From the NCBI RefSeq assembly GCF_041929845.1, contig NZ_JBHEEH010000001.1, positions 806,001 through 870,000 of the forward strand: DNA of 64,000 nucleotides. Direction: 5' to 3'. Source of the stretch: Paenochrobactrum pullorum (GTDB lineage: Bacteria > Pseudomonadota > Alphaproteobacteria > Rhizobiales > Rhizobiaceae). A program made the translations under genes and the position numbers. The notes beneath the pieces were generated by a model. That model was not told the DNA's origin. It did not search any database and was given only the letters and a program-made list of their open reading frames with translations. Of this stretch, positions 19,111-28,850 are shown in pieces. Numbering within the stretch: position 1 is the first letter of the stretch; every line of letters begins with the position of its first letter.

Positions 19111-21075
19111 ATGAGCAGAGATCATAATGAAGAAGGCGAAAAGCGTCCCTTCGATAAACGCGGAGAAAACCGCGATCAAGATAAAAGAACAGGCCGCGGT
19201 GAAGGTTTCAAACCCCGCGAGCGCGATGGCGAGCGTCGCCCACGCGAATTTGGTGCCCGTGATGGTGAAGGACGTGATGGCCGTGAACGCCGCGATCGTG
19301 ACGACAAACCACGTTTTGAAAAGAAATTCGGTGACAAGCCGCGTTTCGACAAGGGGGATGCCCCGCGCAGCCGTGATGTAGGTGACAGAGATGCGTCCGT
19401 TGAAGAAGCCGAGCGTATTGCCAAGCGCTTAGCGCGCGCCGGTATTGCTTCACGCCGTGAAGCTGAAACCATGATCGCTGCCGGCCGCATCAGCGTGAAC
19501 GGCAAAGTGCTGACCACACCTGCATTCAACGTCAATCGTACAGATATTATCAAAGTTGATGGTAAATTGCTGCCGCAGACCGAACGCACCCGTTTGTGGC
19601 TTTACCACAAGCCTGCGGGTCTTGTGACCACCAACCGTGATCCTGAAGGCCGCCCGACCGTATTTGAAGCGCTGCCGGAAGATATGCCGCGTGTGTTGTC
19701 AGTAGGTCGTTTGGATATCAACACCGAAGGCTTGTTGTTGCTGACCAATGATGGTGGTTTGTCGCGTATTCTGGAATTGCCGACCACTGGTTGGTTGCGC
19801 CGTTACCGCGTTCGCGCGCATGGCAGCGTGACACAGGAACAACTGGATGAGTTGAAAAACGGTATTGCCGTTGACGGTATTTTCTATGGCAGCATTGATG
19901 CACAACTGGAACGTCAGCAGGGCAGCAATGTCTGGCTGAATATCGGTCTGCGCGAAGGCAAAAACCGAGAAGTCAAAAATATTCTTGGCGCTCTCGGCCT
20001 GACTGTTGGTCGCTTAATCCGTGTGTCTTTCGGGCCTTTCCAGTTGAGCGATCTGGAAGTGGGCGCCGTGCGTGAAATCCGTGGCCGTACATTGCGTGAC
20101 CAGCTGGGCGAACGTTTGGTGCAAGAATCGGGTGCCGATTTCGATGCACCGATCATCAATGAATTTTCAAATTCTGATGTCCGTGGCGCCGGTATTCGTG
20201 CCCCGCGTGGTGATGAGGCACAGCAGGATGAACGTCCTCGCCGTCCGCGTGAGTGGATTTCATCTAGTCCGTCGCAAGGTAAACCAAAACGTACCGAGCG
20301 TGTTGAAGAAAGCCGCCGTCCGCGTGGCGTGAATGTGTGGATGGCACCAGGTGCGCGTCCGCAATCCGCCAAAGCAGAAGCCGCGGCTGAAGAACGTAGC
20401 GAATATCAAAAACGTGAGCGCAAACCGTTTGGCGAAGCTCGTGGTGGTGCACCCCGTGGTGAGCGTTCGGATCGCCCATTCCGCTCCAATGATCGTGACC
20501 GCCAAGGTGGTTTTGAGCGTAAACCGCGCGACGGTGATTATGCCCCGCGTCCACGCCGTTCAGATGATGAAGGCTCATTCCAGAAGCGTTCTTATGGCGA
20601 AGGCCGTGGTGAACGTTCAGAGCGTTTTGACCGCGCACCAAGACCAGAGGGCGACCGCCGTCCACGCGCCGAGGGTGCTAGCCGTCCGCGTTTTGACGAT
20701 GAGCAGAAGCGTCCGGGTCGCCGTGAACGTGAACGTGAGAACGCCCGCGAAGCCCGCCGCACCGAAGATTTCGCCGGCGGTTATTCCCGCGGTGAAAAAT
20801 CACGTGATGCCCGTCCATTTGGCGATAAGCCACGCAGTGATAAGCCTTGGGGCGATAAGCCACGCGGTGACAGGCCACGCGGCGACAAGCCATTTGGTGA
20901 TAAGCCACGTAGTGATAAACCTTGGGGTGACAAGCCACGCAGTGACAAACCGCGCAGCGAGCGTCCGCAAAATGATCGTCCGAGAGGCGACAAGCCTTTC
21001 CGCGATGGACCATCCGGCAGTGGCAATCGTTCAGGTGGAAAACCGGGAGGACGTGGTGCGGATCGTCGGCGGTAA
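19111..21075 (+). CDS. rluB: RluB-type 23S rRNA pseudouridine synthase with long basic tails
   Basis: Makes pseudouridine in 23S rRNA (around position 2605 in the RluB family). Of 654 residues, roughly 100-330 form the enzyme: an S4 RNA-binding domain (RLARAGIASRREAETMI) and the catalytic RsuA/RluB domain, with the active aspartate (about residue 202) in GRLDINTEGLLLLTND. The first 95 residues are charged and rich in Arg, Asp and Glu. The last 300 are low complexity, with RGG-like stretches and tandem GDKPR, SDKPW and GDKPF units near residues 570-640. The enzyme itself is normal; the tail is unusually long. Its 3' end overlaps the rsmD start. Confidence 0.9.
   Translation: MSRDHNEEGEKRPFDKRGENRDQDKRTGRGEGFKPRERDGERRPREFGARDGEGRDGRERRDRDDKPRFEKKFGDKPRFDKGDAPRSRDVGDRDASVEEAERIAKRLARAGIASRREAETMIAAGRISVNGKVLTTPAFNVNRTDIIKVDGKLLPQTERTRLWLYHKPAGLVTTNRDPEGRPTVFEALPEDMPRVLSVGRLDINTEGLLLLTNDGGLSRILELPTTGWLRRYRVRAHGSVTQEQLDELKNGIAVDGIFYGSIDAQLERQQGSNVWLNIGLREGKNREVKNILGALGLTVGRLIRVSFGPFQLSDLEVGAVREIRGRTLRDQLGERLVQESGADFDAPIINEFSNSDVRGAGIRAPRGDEAQQDERPRRPREWISSSPSQGKPKRTERVEESRRPRGVNVWMAPGARPQSAKAEAAAEERSEYQKRERKPFGEARGGAPRGERSDRPFRSNDRDRQGGFERKPRDGDYAPRPRRSDDEGSFQKRSYGEGRGERSERFDRAPRPEGDRRPRAEGASRPRFDDEQKRPGRRERERENAREARRTEDFAGGYSRGEKSRDARPFGDKPRSDKPWGDKPRGDRPRGDKPFGDKPRSDKPWGDKPRSDKPRSERPQNDRPRGDKPFRDGPSGSGNRSGGKPGGRGADRRR
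20811..21000 (+). repeat. Imperfect tandem repeats encoding (G/S)DKPxx units
   Basis: Inside the 3' part of the rluB gene, units of about 12-15 bases (GGCGATAAGCCACG, AGTGATAAGCCTTG and variants) repeat more than ten times. They encode GDKPR, SDKPW, GDKPF and similar pentapeptides. Such repeats can vary in number between strains by slippage. Confidence 0.8.
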
Positions 21076-21613
21076 GTTTCGCGGACGGCCATTAGCTACG
21101 CCACAAACAAATGCGATCCGTCCAACGACGGATCGCACCCGTGAAAGCTTGTTTAATATTTTGATGCATAAATATGCCGACAAGATCGAGAATGGACGTA
21201 TTCTCGATCTTTTTGCCGGTACAGGCGCATTGGGTCTTGAGGCTTTGTCGCGCGGCGGCCGCTACGGCGTTTTCATTGAGGAATCTGCTGAAGGTCGTGG
21301 TTTGCTGCGTCAAAATATTGAAAATTTTGGTTTGCAGGGGCAGACGAAAGTTTTCCGCCGCAATGCTTGTCAATTAGGGCTAGCGGGAACGCTGGAGCCA
21401 TTTGATGTGGTTTTTGCCGATCCGCCTTACGGAAAGGGCTTGGGTGAAAAAGCCTTGACTGCAGCTCTGGAAGGCAACTGGCTTAATTCTGACGCAATTA
21501 TCATTCTTGAAGAAGAAGCAGATGCTTTGCTTAATCTCGATGAGCGTTTTGTCATTGAGGATGAGCGGGATTACGGACTGACCACCATTCGCCTGATAAG
21601 GCTTGCTCATTAG
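21056..21613 (+). CDS. rsmD: 16S rRNA (guanine(966)-N(2))-methyltransferase
   Basis: Methylates G966 of 16S rRNA. The product of 185 residues starts VRIVGGKFRGRPL and shows the SAM-binding motif ILDLFAGTGALGLEALSRG and the catalytic DPPY in VVFADPPYGKGLGEKAL. The reading frame is open far upstream (to 20333), but that part is only the out-of-frame reading of the rluB repeats. The GTG at 21056 follows GGGAGG (21045-21050) at the right distance and gives the conserved N terminus. It overlaps the rluB stop by 20 bases, so the two rRNA-modifying enzymes are probably cotranscribed. Confidence 0.93.
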   Translation: MRIVGGKFRGRPLATPQTNAIRPTTDRTRESLFNILMHKYADKIENGRILDLFAGTGALGLEALSRGGRYGVFIEESAEGRGLLRQNIENFGLQGQTKVFRRNACQLGLAGTLEPFDVVFADPPYGKGLGEKALTAALEGNWLNSDAIIILEEEADALLNLDERFVIEDERDYGLTTIRLIRLAH

Positions 21614-21720
21614 TCATATAAGTATCTTGCACAGAACATGATTGTGTTTAAGCTGGCAAACACAATGAATGAATTTGAAAGCCGGTCGGGGCATGGAAAT
21701 ATGTCCTGATGATAGAGTGC

Positions 21721-21760
21721 GGACGGAAGATTTGTGTCATATATCCAATATCTTCTGTCC
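21721..21760. other. Hairpin upstream of the M16 peptidase operon
   Basis: GGACGGAAGAT pairs with ATCTTCTGTCC (one G/T wobble) around an 18-base loop. It lies between rsmD and the peptidase genes. AAGCCGG (from 21679) and CCGGCTT can extend it. No T tract follows, so it may be a leader structure rather than a terminator. Confidence 0.5.
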
Positions 21761-21797
21761 GGCTTGAAGGCTTGTATTAATCAGGAGATGACGCTCG

Positions 21798-23324
21798 GTG
21801 TTAATTCGATCACTTAGTCGCTTACTCATATCCACTACAGTTTCAACATTTTTAATTGTTCCTGTTTTAGCAACACATACATTTGCCGAAGCACCCGTTG
21901 CTCCCGTACAAACGCAGGCTACCGCTTCTCAGGAAAAGCCTGAGATTAAAACCTCTGACGGCGTTGCAAGTTTTACCCTCCAGAACGGCTTGAAAGTGGT
22001 GGTAATCCCCGATCACCGCGCACCGGTTGTCACCCAGATGATCTGGTATCATGTCGGCTCTGCCGATGAAGAAGAAGGCACTTCCGGCATCGCGCATTTT
22101 CTTGAGCATTTGATGTTCAAGGGCACCAAAACATTTCAGGCAGGTGAGTTTTCCAATTATGTGACCGAAAATGGCGGTCAGGAAAATGCTTTTACCTCTT
22201 ATGATTATACCGCTTACTATCAGCAGGTTTCGCCGCAGGCTCTTCCGAAAGTCATGGAATTTGAAGCTGACCGCATGCAAAACCTGATTTTGAATGAAGA
22301 GGCGGTCACCACCGAGCGCGAAGTAATTATCGAAGAACGCCGCATGCGGGTGGATTCCAATCCGGGTGCGATGCTTTCTGAAAACACCAATGCGACGATT
22401 TTCTATAATCATCCTTATCGCCGTCCGATTATCGGCTGGCGTCAGGAAATGGAAAAACTGAGCCTTGATGATGCAATCAGTTTCTACAAGAAATATTATA
22501 CGCCCAACAATGCCACATTGATTATTACCGGTGATGTAACACCGGAAAAAGTGCTGGAACTGACCGAAAACAGCTGGGCAAAAGTGCAACGCAGTGCAGA
22601 GCCTGGCGATCGGGAGCGGGTGCAGGAGCCTGCCAAGCAAGCTGATCGCATCGTGACGCTGCATGATGAGCGCGTCACCATACCGTCTTTTACAACCACA
22701 TGGCTGGTGCCTTCTTATGCCAATGAAGCACAGTTTGAAGGCGCTAAGCAAGGCGATGCGGCAGCTCTTAGTCTGCTCAGTGAAATTTTGAGCGGCTCAA
22801 CCCGTTCAAGATTGTATCAGAATTTCATGGTCAAGCAGTCGATTGCCAGCGGTGTGGATGCAAGTTATCGCGGCGATGCGCTGGATGATGGCACATTCTC
22901 GCTGTTTGGTGCGCCACGTGGTGACACAACACTTGGTGAATTGGAACTCCAAGTGAAAGATCAGTTGGCTGCGATCATCAAGGATGGCGTGAGCGAAGCA
23001 GAGCTTGATCAGGCACGTAACCGCTTGATGAAATCAGTGATTTTTGCCCGTGATAGTCAGGCCGGAATGGCGCGCATTTATGGTGCAGGTCTTTCTGTTG
23101 GTCAGAGCATTGAAGATATTCAGGGCTGGCCGGAAAAAATCAAAAAGGTAACAGCTGACCAGGTCAAAGATGTGGCAAACCGTTATCTCTCAAAACAGAA
23201 AACCGTGACCAGCTATTTATTGCCTCCTGATATGGAGCCGAAATCTGCGGTAGCCGTATCGCAGGCAGAAGCGGACAGTGCCGCGCCTGAAAAGGGTGAG
23301 CAGCCAAGCGGAGGCGTACAATAA
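21798..23324 (+). CDS. M16 zinc metallopeptidase, catalytic member
   Basis: A secreted or periplasmic pitrilysin-family peptidase (508 residues) of the PqqL/processing-peptidase type. A signal peptide is present (LIRSLSRLLISTTVSTFLIV, cleavage near HTFAEA). The inverted zinc motif HxxEH is intact at residues 100-104 (HFLEHLMFKGT), with the distal glutamate region around EVIIEERRM. The start is GTG 21798 with AGGAG at 21783-21787. The next gene, overlapping by one base, encodes an M16 protein without the zinc motif. Such pairs form active heterodimers in related systems, so a two-subunit peptidase is likely. Confidence 0.9.
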   Translation: MLIRSLSRLLISTTVSTFLIVPVLATHTFAEAPVAPVQTQATASQEKPEIKTSDGVASFTLQNGLKVVVIPDHRAPVVTQMIWYHVGSADEEEGTSGIAHFLEHLMFKGTKTFQAGEFSNYVTENGGQENAFTSYDYTAYYQQVSPQALPKVMEFEADRMQNLILNEEAVTTEREVIIEERRMRVDSNPGAMLSENTNATIFYNHPYRRPIIGWRQEMEKLSLDDAISFYKKYYTPNNATLIITGDVTPEKVLELTENSWAKVQRSAEPGDRERVQEPAKQADRIVTLHDERVTIPSFTTTWLVPSYANEAQFEGAKQGDAAALSLLSEILSGSTRSRLYQNFMVKQSIASGVDASYRGDALDDGTFSLFGAPRGDTTLGELELQVKDQLAAIIKDGVSEAELDQARNRLMKSVIFARDSQAGMARIYGAGLSVGQSIEDIQGWPEKIKKVTADQVKDVANRYLSKQKTVTSYLLPPDMEPKSAVAVSQAEADSAAPEKGEQPSGGVQ

Positions 23325-24646
23325 TGTTCAAACATCTTCAAAAACAGTTGTCTTCGTTCAAAACATTGGTGCTTGCTGCATCGGCTGTCTTATTGTTGAG
23401 CCTGCCGGCATATGCAATTGATATTCAGACAGTTACATCGGAAAAAGGTGTCAAAGCGTGGCTGGTTTCCGATGCGTCTGTGCCGCTGATTTCCATCCGC
23501 TTTTCACTCAAAGGCGGTTCTGCACAAGATCCTGACGGCAAAGAAGGATTGGCAAATCTCATGACCGGCCTTTTTGATGAAGGTGCGGGCGACCAGAATG
23601 CCGATCGTTTTCAGGAAAATATGGATAATCTTGGCGCGGAAATGAGTTTCTATGCCTCGCAAGACAAGATTATCGGCGGCATGAAAATGCTGAGCGAAAA
23701 CAAAGACGCAGCCTTTGATTTGTTGAAACTGGCGGTCAATGAACCCCGTTTTGATCAGGATGCAGTGGATCGTATCCGTTATCAGCTGATTGCAGGTATT
23801 GAAGCATCACAACGTGATCCGGATTCTATTGCATCACGTAAATTTGCTGAAGCATTTTACGGCAAACATCCTTATGCACGTCCAAGTGAAGGTACTGTTG
23901 CATCGCTTAACAGCATCAAACCGGATGATCTGAAAGCATTTCATCGCAAGAATTTTGCCCGTGATAATCTGAATATCAGTGTGGTTGGTGATATTAAAGC
24001 AGATGAACTTGCCCCGATTTTGGATAAGATTTTTGGTGACCTTCCGGCAAGTTCGGAACTGGTACCGGTGCCTGATGCCAAACTTGGTTTTGGTGTGACC
24101 ACATCGGTCACTTATGATTTGCCGCAAACCTCGCTGACATTTGCCTATCCGGGTGTCGATCTGGATGATCCTGATTTCTTTGCAGCCTATCTGATGAACC
24201 AGATTATGGGTGGTGGTTTCTCTTCACGTCTTTATGAAGAAGTGCGTGAAAAGCGCGGCCTTGCTTATTCGGTTTCTTCCGGGTTGCAGGTACGTGATCA
24301 CGCCAACGCTTTGATGATTGGCACCGCGACACGGCCTGAGAAAGCACAAGAATCGCTGAAAATCATCCGCGAACAAGTGGCGAAAATGGCGGCTGAAGGC
24401 CCGACAGAGGCAGAGTTACAAACGGCTAAAAACTATGTCATTGGTTCTTATGCGGTGAATAATCTCAATTCTTCATCGGCTGTGGCTAATACATTGGTTG
24501 GCTTGCAGGACGCAAAACGCTCAATAGACTTCTTCGATGAGCGTATTGATTTGATTAATGCTGTAACGGCTGATCAGGTCAAAGCAGTGGCTGCCAAACT
24601 TTTCAATACAGATCCGGCAATTTTGATTGTCGGGCCTGCCCAGTAA
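23324..24646 (+). CDS. M16 family peptidase-like protein, non-catalytic partner
   Basis: The 440-residue product has a signal peptide (KTLVLAASAVLLLSLPAYA) and two M16 domains, with the conserved YxxR-type loop in EVREKRGLAYSVSSGL. The HxxEH zinc motif is absent: the matching region reads GKEGLANLMTGLFDEG. It is therefore probably the substrate-binding, non-catalytic subunit of a heterodimer with the upstream peptidase. The start overlaps the stop of that gene in TAATG, indicating translational coupling. A patatin gene follows 23 bases later. Confidence 0.88.
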   Translation: MFKHLQKQLSSFKTLVLAASAVLLLSLPAYAIDIQTVTSEKGVKAWLVSDASVPLISIRFSLKGGSAQDPDGKEGLANLMTGLFDEGAGDQNADRFQENMDNLGAEMSFYASQDKIIGGMKMLSENKDAAFDLLKLAVNEPRFDQDAVDRIRYQLIAGIEASQRDPDSIASRKFAEAFYGKHPYARPSEGTVASLNSIKPDDLKAFHRKNFARDNLNISVVGDIKADELAPILDKIFGDLPASSELVPVPDAKLGFGVTTSVTYDLPQTSLTFAYPGVDLDDPDFFAAYLMNQIMGGGFSSRLYEEVREKRGLAYSVSSGLQVRDHANALMIGTATRPEKAQESLKIIREQVAKMAAEGPTEAELQTAKNYVIGSYAVNNLNSSSAVANTLVGLQDAKRSIDFFDERIDLINAVTADQVKAVAAKLFNTDPAILIVGPAQ

Positions 24647-24669
24647 TAATGAAGTAAGCGGGATAGAAT

Positions 24670-25521
24670 ATGACGACGTCATCACCGACTTTTGCCGTAG
24701 CATTTGGCGGTGGTGGCGCCCGCGGTATTGCCCATATTCACATTATTGAAGTCTTGGACGAACTGGGTATCAAACCGGTGGCTATTGCCGGGTCATCTAT
24801 TGGTTCAATCATGGGGGCGGGGCTTGCCTGCGGCATGAAAGGCAGCGAAATTCGTGCCTATATGACCGAGATTTTCACCCATAATACGGAAATAGCCAAA
24901 CGTATCTGGCAGACAAAGCCGCAAAGCCTGTCTGATCTGTTTCATGGCGGTTTAAAATTCAGCCAATTCAATATTGAAAAAATTATTGCAGCTTTTCTGC
25001 CCGATCAGGTGCCGGTTGATTTTGCCGGGTTAAATATTCCCCTCCAAATCACCGCATGTGATTATTATGCGGCCAGAGAAACTGTTTTTGATACTGGTGA
25101 TTTACGCTCTGCCATTGCTGCTTCCTGTGCCATCCCGCCATTGTTTTCGCCGGTTCGTCGCGAAGGCCGTATTTATCTCGATGGCGGTTTGTTCAATCCT
25201 GTGCCCTATGACCTTTTGAGCGATAAAGCTGACATTATCATTGCGGTCGACGTTATTGGTGTTCCTCCATCTGATAGTGAACGAATGCCGACAACAATTG
25301 AAGCGATGATGGCATCCAATATGCTCACCATGCGCTCCATCGTCACCAATAAATTTTTGAATTGCAAACCGGATATATTTTTAAGTCCGGATGTATCGCA
25401 TATAAGTCTGATTGATTTTTGGAAAATCGAGCAAATTCTCACACAAAGTGAGAAAGTGCGCGATCATCTCAAATATGCGATTGATGATGTTCTTAAAACT
25501 CATTCCGCCGCTGGCGTTTGA
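24670..25521 (+). CDS. Patatin-like phospholipase
   Basis: A 283-residue lipid acyl hydrolase of the bacterial RssA-like patatin group. The oxyanion loop FGGGGARGIAHIHIIEVL, the nucleophile elbow GSSIGS and the catalytic aspartate in YLDGGLFNPVPYDLL are all present, so it should be active. No signal peptide is visible, which points to a cytoplasmic or inner-membrane-associated enzyme. It probably belongs to the transcript of the two M16 genes. Its 3' end overlaps the convergent antiporter gene by 22 bases. Confidence 0.88.
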   Translation: MTTSSPTFAVAFGGGGARGIAHIHIIEVLDELGIKPVAIAGSSIGSIMGAGLACGMKGSEIRAYMTEIFTHNTEIAKRIWQTKPQSLSDLFHGGLKFSQFNIEKIIAAFLPDQVPVDFAGLNIPLQITACDYYAARETVFDTGDLRSAIAASCAIPPLFSPVRREGRIYLDGGLFNPVPYDLLSDKADIIIAVDVIGVPPSDSERMPTTIEAMMASNMLTMRSIVTNKFLNCKPDIFLSPDVSHISLIDFWKIEQILTQSEKVRDHLKYAIDDVLKTHSAAGV

Positions 25522-27338
25522 ATGTTTTCATCATCATTGGCATCAATTTGCTCTTTAGTGGCTTGATCCAGTGCTTTACCCTGACGTGAAGGTTTAAGTA
25601 GCGGTTCAGGTGTCACCGGCTTGTTAAAGAGCAGGTGACGGCCAGCCAGAATACCTTCTGCCATTTGCACATGCAGGCGGTCTTCATCGCGCTGGCGAAC
25701 ATCCTCGGCAATCGAATAGGCTGTTGCTTCACTGGAACCCAAGGCTTCAAGCGCTTTGCGACCAAACATCAGACCCGATTCCAGCGTTTCACGCAGTTCA
25801 TATTCGACGCCATGAGCACGTAGCTCAAGACTATGTTCGCGGTCATAGGCGCGCACAAATAGTTTTGCGTCCGGGTAGCTTGCCTGCACCAGCTCGACAA
25901 TGCGGCTGGTGGTTTCTTTGTTTTGGGTGCAGACGGCAACGATTTTTGCCTGCCGGATACCGGCAGCTTCCAGCACATCCTTGCGGGTGCCATCACCATA
26001 ATAAATGCGGAAACCAAAACGTCCAGCTGCGCGGATACGATCAGCAGATGTATCAATCACGGTTACACTGACACCACCTGCCAGCAAAATCTGCGCAGTG
26101 ATCTGGCCAAAGCGGGAAAAGCCGATCATCAAAATATCGGCGCCAGCTCCGTTGAAATCTTCTTCCGGTGCGGCTTGTTCTTTATCTTTGAAAAGTAGCT
26201 TATTGCCGATTGCAACCGAGAGAGGGGTGAGCGCCATCGAAACAGTAACAGCCGCCACCAGTTCGGATGCCAAAGCACTGGTGATGATCGCAGCAGCAGA
26301 GGCGGCTGAAAACAGCACAAAGGCAAACTCACCACCTTGCGGCAGCAGAAACGCTACGCGGACAGCATCATTGTGGTTGGAGCGGAAAATCCGGCACAAT
26401 AAATAGGTGATCACTACTTTGATGAACATAAAAATAGGCACAGCAATCAATACGGCTTGCCAATGGGTTACAATTACGGACAAGTTGAGCGACAGACCGA
26501 CGGCCACAAAAAACAGCCCTAAAAAGATACCGCGGAACGGTTCAATATCGGCTTCCAGCTCATGGCGATAGGATGATTCTGCCAGCAGCACACCTGCAAT
26601 AAACGCTCCCATCGCCATGGAAAGACCGGCATATTGCAGAAGCATTGCGGAGCCGAGCACGATAAAAAGCGCGGCAGCAACCATCACTTCACGCGCACCG
26701 GTATTACCGATGATACGGAACATCGGATTAATCAGATAACGGCCGGCGACAACCAAGGCTGTGATTGCGGCAATGGCGGTGGCAATATGGAAGCTGGCGC
26801 TTGCCTGTTCTTCAAGTGGTGAAAGAGCCGGAATAATTGCCAGAATTGGCACAATCGCCAAATCTTGAAACAACAGAATGGAAAAACTGCGCTGACCATA
26901 TTTTTGGTTGGTGCCGCCGCGATCCTGCAAAACCTGCATCGCAAAAGCGGTGGAAGATAATGCCAAACCATAACCGATTATAATCGCCGCATTGACGCTT
27001 AAACCCGCCAGATGAAAACCGGCAAAAGCCAAGGCTGCACCGGTAAGGAGAACTTGTGAACTTCCAAGGCCAAAAATCGAATGGCGCAGCGCCCAGAGAC
27101 GGGATGGTTTGAGTTCCAACCCGATGACGAAAAGCAGAAACACGACGCCCAGTTCGGCAAAATGCAAAAGCTCTTCGCCGTCACTGATCAGACGCGCTAC
27201 AGGGCCGATGGTGATACCGGCCGCGAGATAGCCAAGCACGGTACCAAGCCCCAGTTTTTTGAACAAGGGCGCTGCGAGAATAGCACCGCCAAGAATCAGA
27301 AGCGCTTGTATGTAAAGATGTCCGCCGTCTTCCAGCAT
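25500..27338 (-). CDS. KefB/KefC-type cation:proton antiporter (CPA2)
   Basis: An inner-membrane potassium/proton antiporter of 612 residues. The first about 390 residues form 12-13 membrane helices of the Na_H_Exchanger domain (LGTVLGYLAAGITIGP, then LLLFQDLAIVPILAI). A soluble RCK/TrkA-N domain follows, with the nucleotide-binding MIGFSRFGQITAQIL and a ligand-linked aspartate (VTVIDTSADRI). The C-terminal 80 residues are hydrophilic. Such proteins protect against electrophiles by acidifying the cytoplasm, and no KefF/KefG partner gene is adjacent. The gene ends overlapping the patatin gene by 22 bases. Confidence 0.9.
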   Translation of the reverse strand: MLEDGGHLYIQALLILGGAILAAPLFKKLGLGTVLGYLAAGITIGPVARLISDGEELLHFAELGVVFLLFVIGLELKPSRLWALRHSIFGLGSSQVLLTGAALAFAGFHLAGLSVNAAIIIGYGLALSSTAFAMQVLQDRGGTNQKYGQRSFSILLFQDLAIVPILAIIPALSPLEEQASASFHIATAIAAITALVVAGRYLINPMFRIIGNTGAREVMVAAALFIVLGSAMLLQYAGLSMAMGAFIAGVLLAESSYRHELEADIEPFRGIFLGLFFVAVGLSLNLSVIVTHWQAVLIAVPIFMFIKVVITYLLCRIFRSNHNDAVRVAFLLPQGGEFAFVLFSAASAAAIITSALASELVAAVTVSMALTPLSVAIGNKLLFKDKEQAAPEEDFNGAGADILMIGFSRFGQITAQILLAGGVSVTVIDTSADRIRAAGRFGFRIYYGDGTRKDVLEAAGIRQAKIVAVCTQNKETTSRIVELVQASYPDAKLFVRAYDREHSLELRAHGVEYELRETLESGLMFGRKALEALGSSEATAYSIAEDVRQRDEDRLHVQMAEGILAGRHLLFNKPVTPEPLLKPSRQGKALDQATKEQIDANDDENIQTPAAE

Positions 27339-27512
27339 AATTCGGCCTTGAATGTGATCTGTTTGTTAGCAATTAGGCGAGCTTGCCTTGAAGGGGCAAG
27401 AATTGCACCCTATACAAGAAAGATATGGCCGGATTCAGTTTCAGGTCTAGCAAATATTGAATAATCATCAACTTGTTTGATGCAAATAATATTCTGGGTA
27501 AGCGTGAAAAAG

Positions 27513-28850
27513 ATGACTGATGCCGCCTCTAAATTGATCGATCAGGCTGCTCGCCTCGTAGAGGCTGCAAAACAGGCAGGCGCTGATGCGTCAGATGCGG
27601 TTGTGGTGCGGGCGCGCTCCACCAGCGTGAGTGTGCGCCTTGGTAAAGTTGAAGGCACCGAATCATCTGAGAGCGACGAGTTTTCCCTAAGAGTTTTCGT
27701 GGGAAAACGTGTGGCCAGTGTTGCGGCCAATAGTGGTGCTGATCCGAAGCAACTGGCAGAACGCGCCGTTGCAATGGCCAAGGTTTCACCTGAAGACCCA
27801 TATGAGGCTTTGGCCGATCCAAGCCTTCACGTTAAAAATCCGCGTGATCTTGATCTGTTTGATGCGACGGAACTGAACTCACAGCGCCTGACCGAAGACG
27901 CATTGGCGATGGAAGCCGCAGCGCTTGAAATATCAGGCATCACCAATTCCGGTGGAGCTGGTGCTTCCTTTGGCCTGGGAGGTTTGGTGCTGGTTACCTC
28001 AAACGGTTTTTCGGGCGCCTATCAGGCTTCGCGTTTCGGCCGTTCGGTCAGCGCTATTGCCGGTGAGGGCACCAGCATGGAGCGCGACTATGATTTTAGT
28101 TCGCGTCTGCATTTTGCTGATCTGGAAGTGCCGGAGGTGATTGGACGTAATGCCGGTGAGCGCGCTGTACGTCGTCTCAATGCGCGGCAAGTGGCGACAG
28201 GGCCGGTGAATGTCATTTTTGATCCGCGTATTGCGCGCGGCATGGCTTCCCATTTGGCTAGTGCAATAAATGGTGCCTCTGTTGCGCGTAAAACCAGCTT
28301 TTTACGCGATAAAATGGGGCAGCAGATTTTAAAATCCGGCATTAATGTCACCGATAATCCGCTGCGTGTGCGCGGCTCCTCTTCACGTCCCTTTGATGGT
28401 GAAGGTATTGAAGGTCAGCCATTGGTGATGGTAGAAGATGGTGTCTTGCAGCATTGGACATTATCGGGTTCAACGGCGCGAGAATTGGGCCTTCGAGGCA
28501 ATGGCCGCGGTGTGCGTTCCGGTTCGGTTGTCTCTCCGGCTTCCACCAATTTTGCCATTGAACCGGGTGAACAAACACCAGAAGATCTGATCAAACAGAT
28601 CGTCACTGGTTTTTATGTGACGGAAGTTTTCGGTCAAGGTGTTAATATGGTTACCGGTGAATATAGCCGTGGTGCTTCGGGTTTCTGGATTGAAAATGGC
28701 GAATTGGCCTTTCCGGTTTCGGAAGTCACCATCGCCGGCCGTTTGCAGGATATGTTTTTGAATATGACACCAGCCTCGGATATTGATCGTAACTTTGGTA
28801 TGACCTCTCCGACTTTGGCAATTGAAGGAATGACGCTTGCCGGAAACTAA
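27513..28850 (+). CDS. pmbA: TldD/PmbA family metalloprotease subunit
   Basis: PmbA (TldE) forms a complex with TldD that degrades small modified peptides, as in microcin B17 maturation and CcdA removal in E. coli. The 445-residue protein has the typical PmbA pattern: an N-terminal helix (LIDQAARLVEAAKQAGADASD), the VRLGKVEGTESSESDEF sheet region and the C-terminal GASGFWIENGELAFPVSEVT. I chose ATG 27513 because the ORF upstream (from 27477) adds a poor hydrophobic N terminus, but no strong RBS is visible for either. It is divergent from the antiporter gene and overlaps the IMPase gene by 14 bases. Confidence 0.9.
   Translation: MTDAASKLIDQAARLVEAAKQAGADASDAVVVRARSTSVSVRLGKVEGTESSESDEFSLRVFVGKRVASVAANSGADPKQLAERAVAMAKVSPEDPYEALADPSLHVKNPRDLDLFDATELNSQRLTEDALAMEAAALEISGITNSGGAGASFGLGGLVLVTSNGFSGAYQASRFGRSVSAIAGEGTSMERDYDFSSRLHFADLEVPEVIGRNAGERAVRRLNARQVATGPVNVIFDPRIARGMASHLASAINGASVARKTSFLRDKMGQQILKSGINVTDNPLRVRGSSSRPFDGEGIEGQPLVMVEDGVLQHWTLSGSTARELGLRGNGRGVRSGSVVSPASTNFAIEPGEQTPEDLIKQIVTGFYVTEVFGQGVNMVTGEYSRGASGFWIENGELAFPVSEVTIAGRLQDMFLNMTPASDIDRNFGMTSPTLAIEGMTLAGN

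Noticed and set aside
20811..21000. CRISPR-like or satellite array
   Set aside because: The repeats are in frame with rluB and encode a protein tail; no unique spacers.
20333..21055. 241-codon in-frame extension upstream of rsmD
   Set aside because: It is the +1 reading of the rluB repeat region; repeats keep several frames open. The GTG at 21056 has a good RBS and the conserved N terminus.
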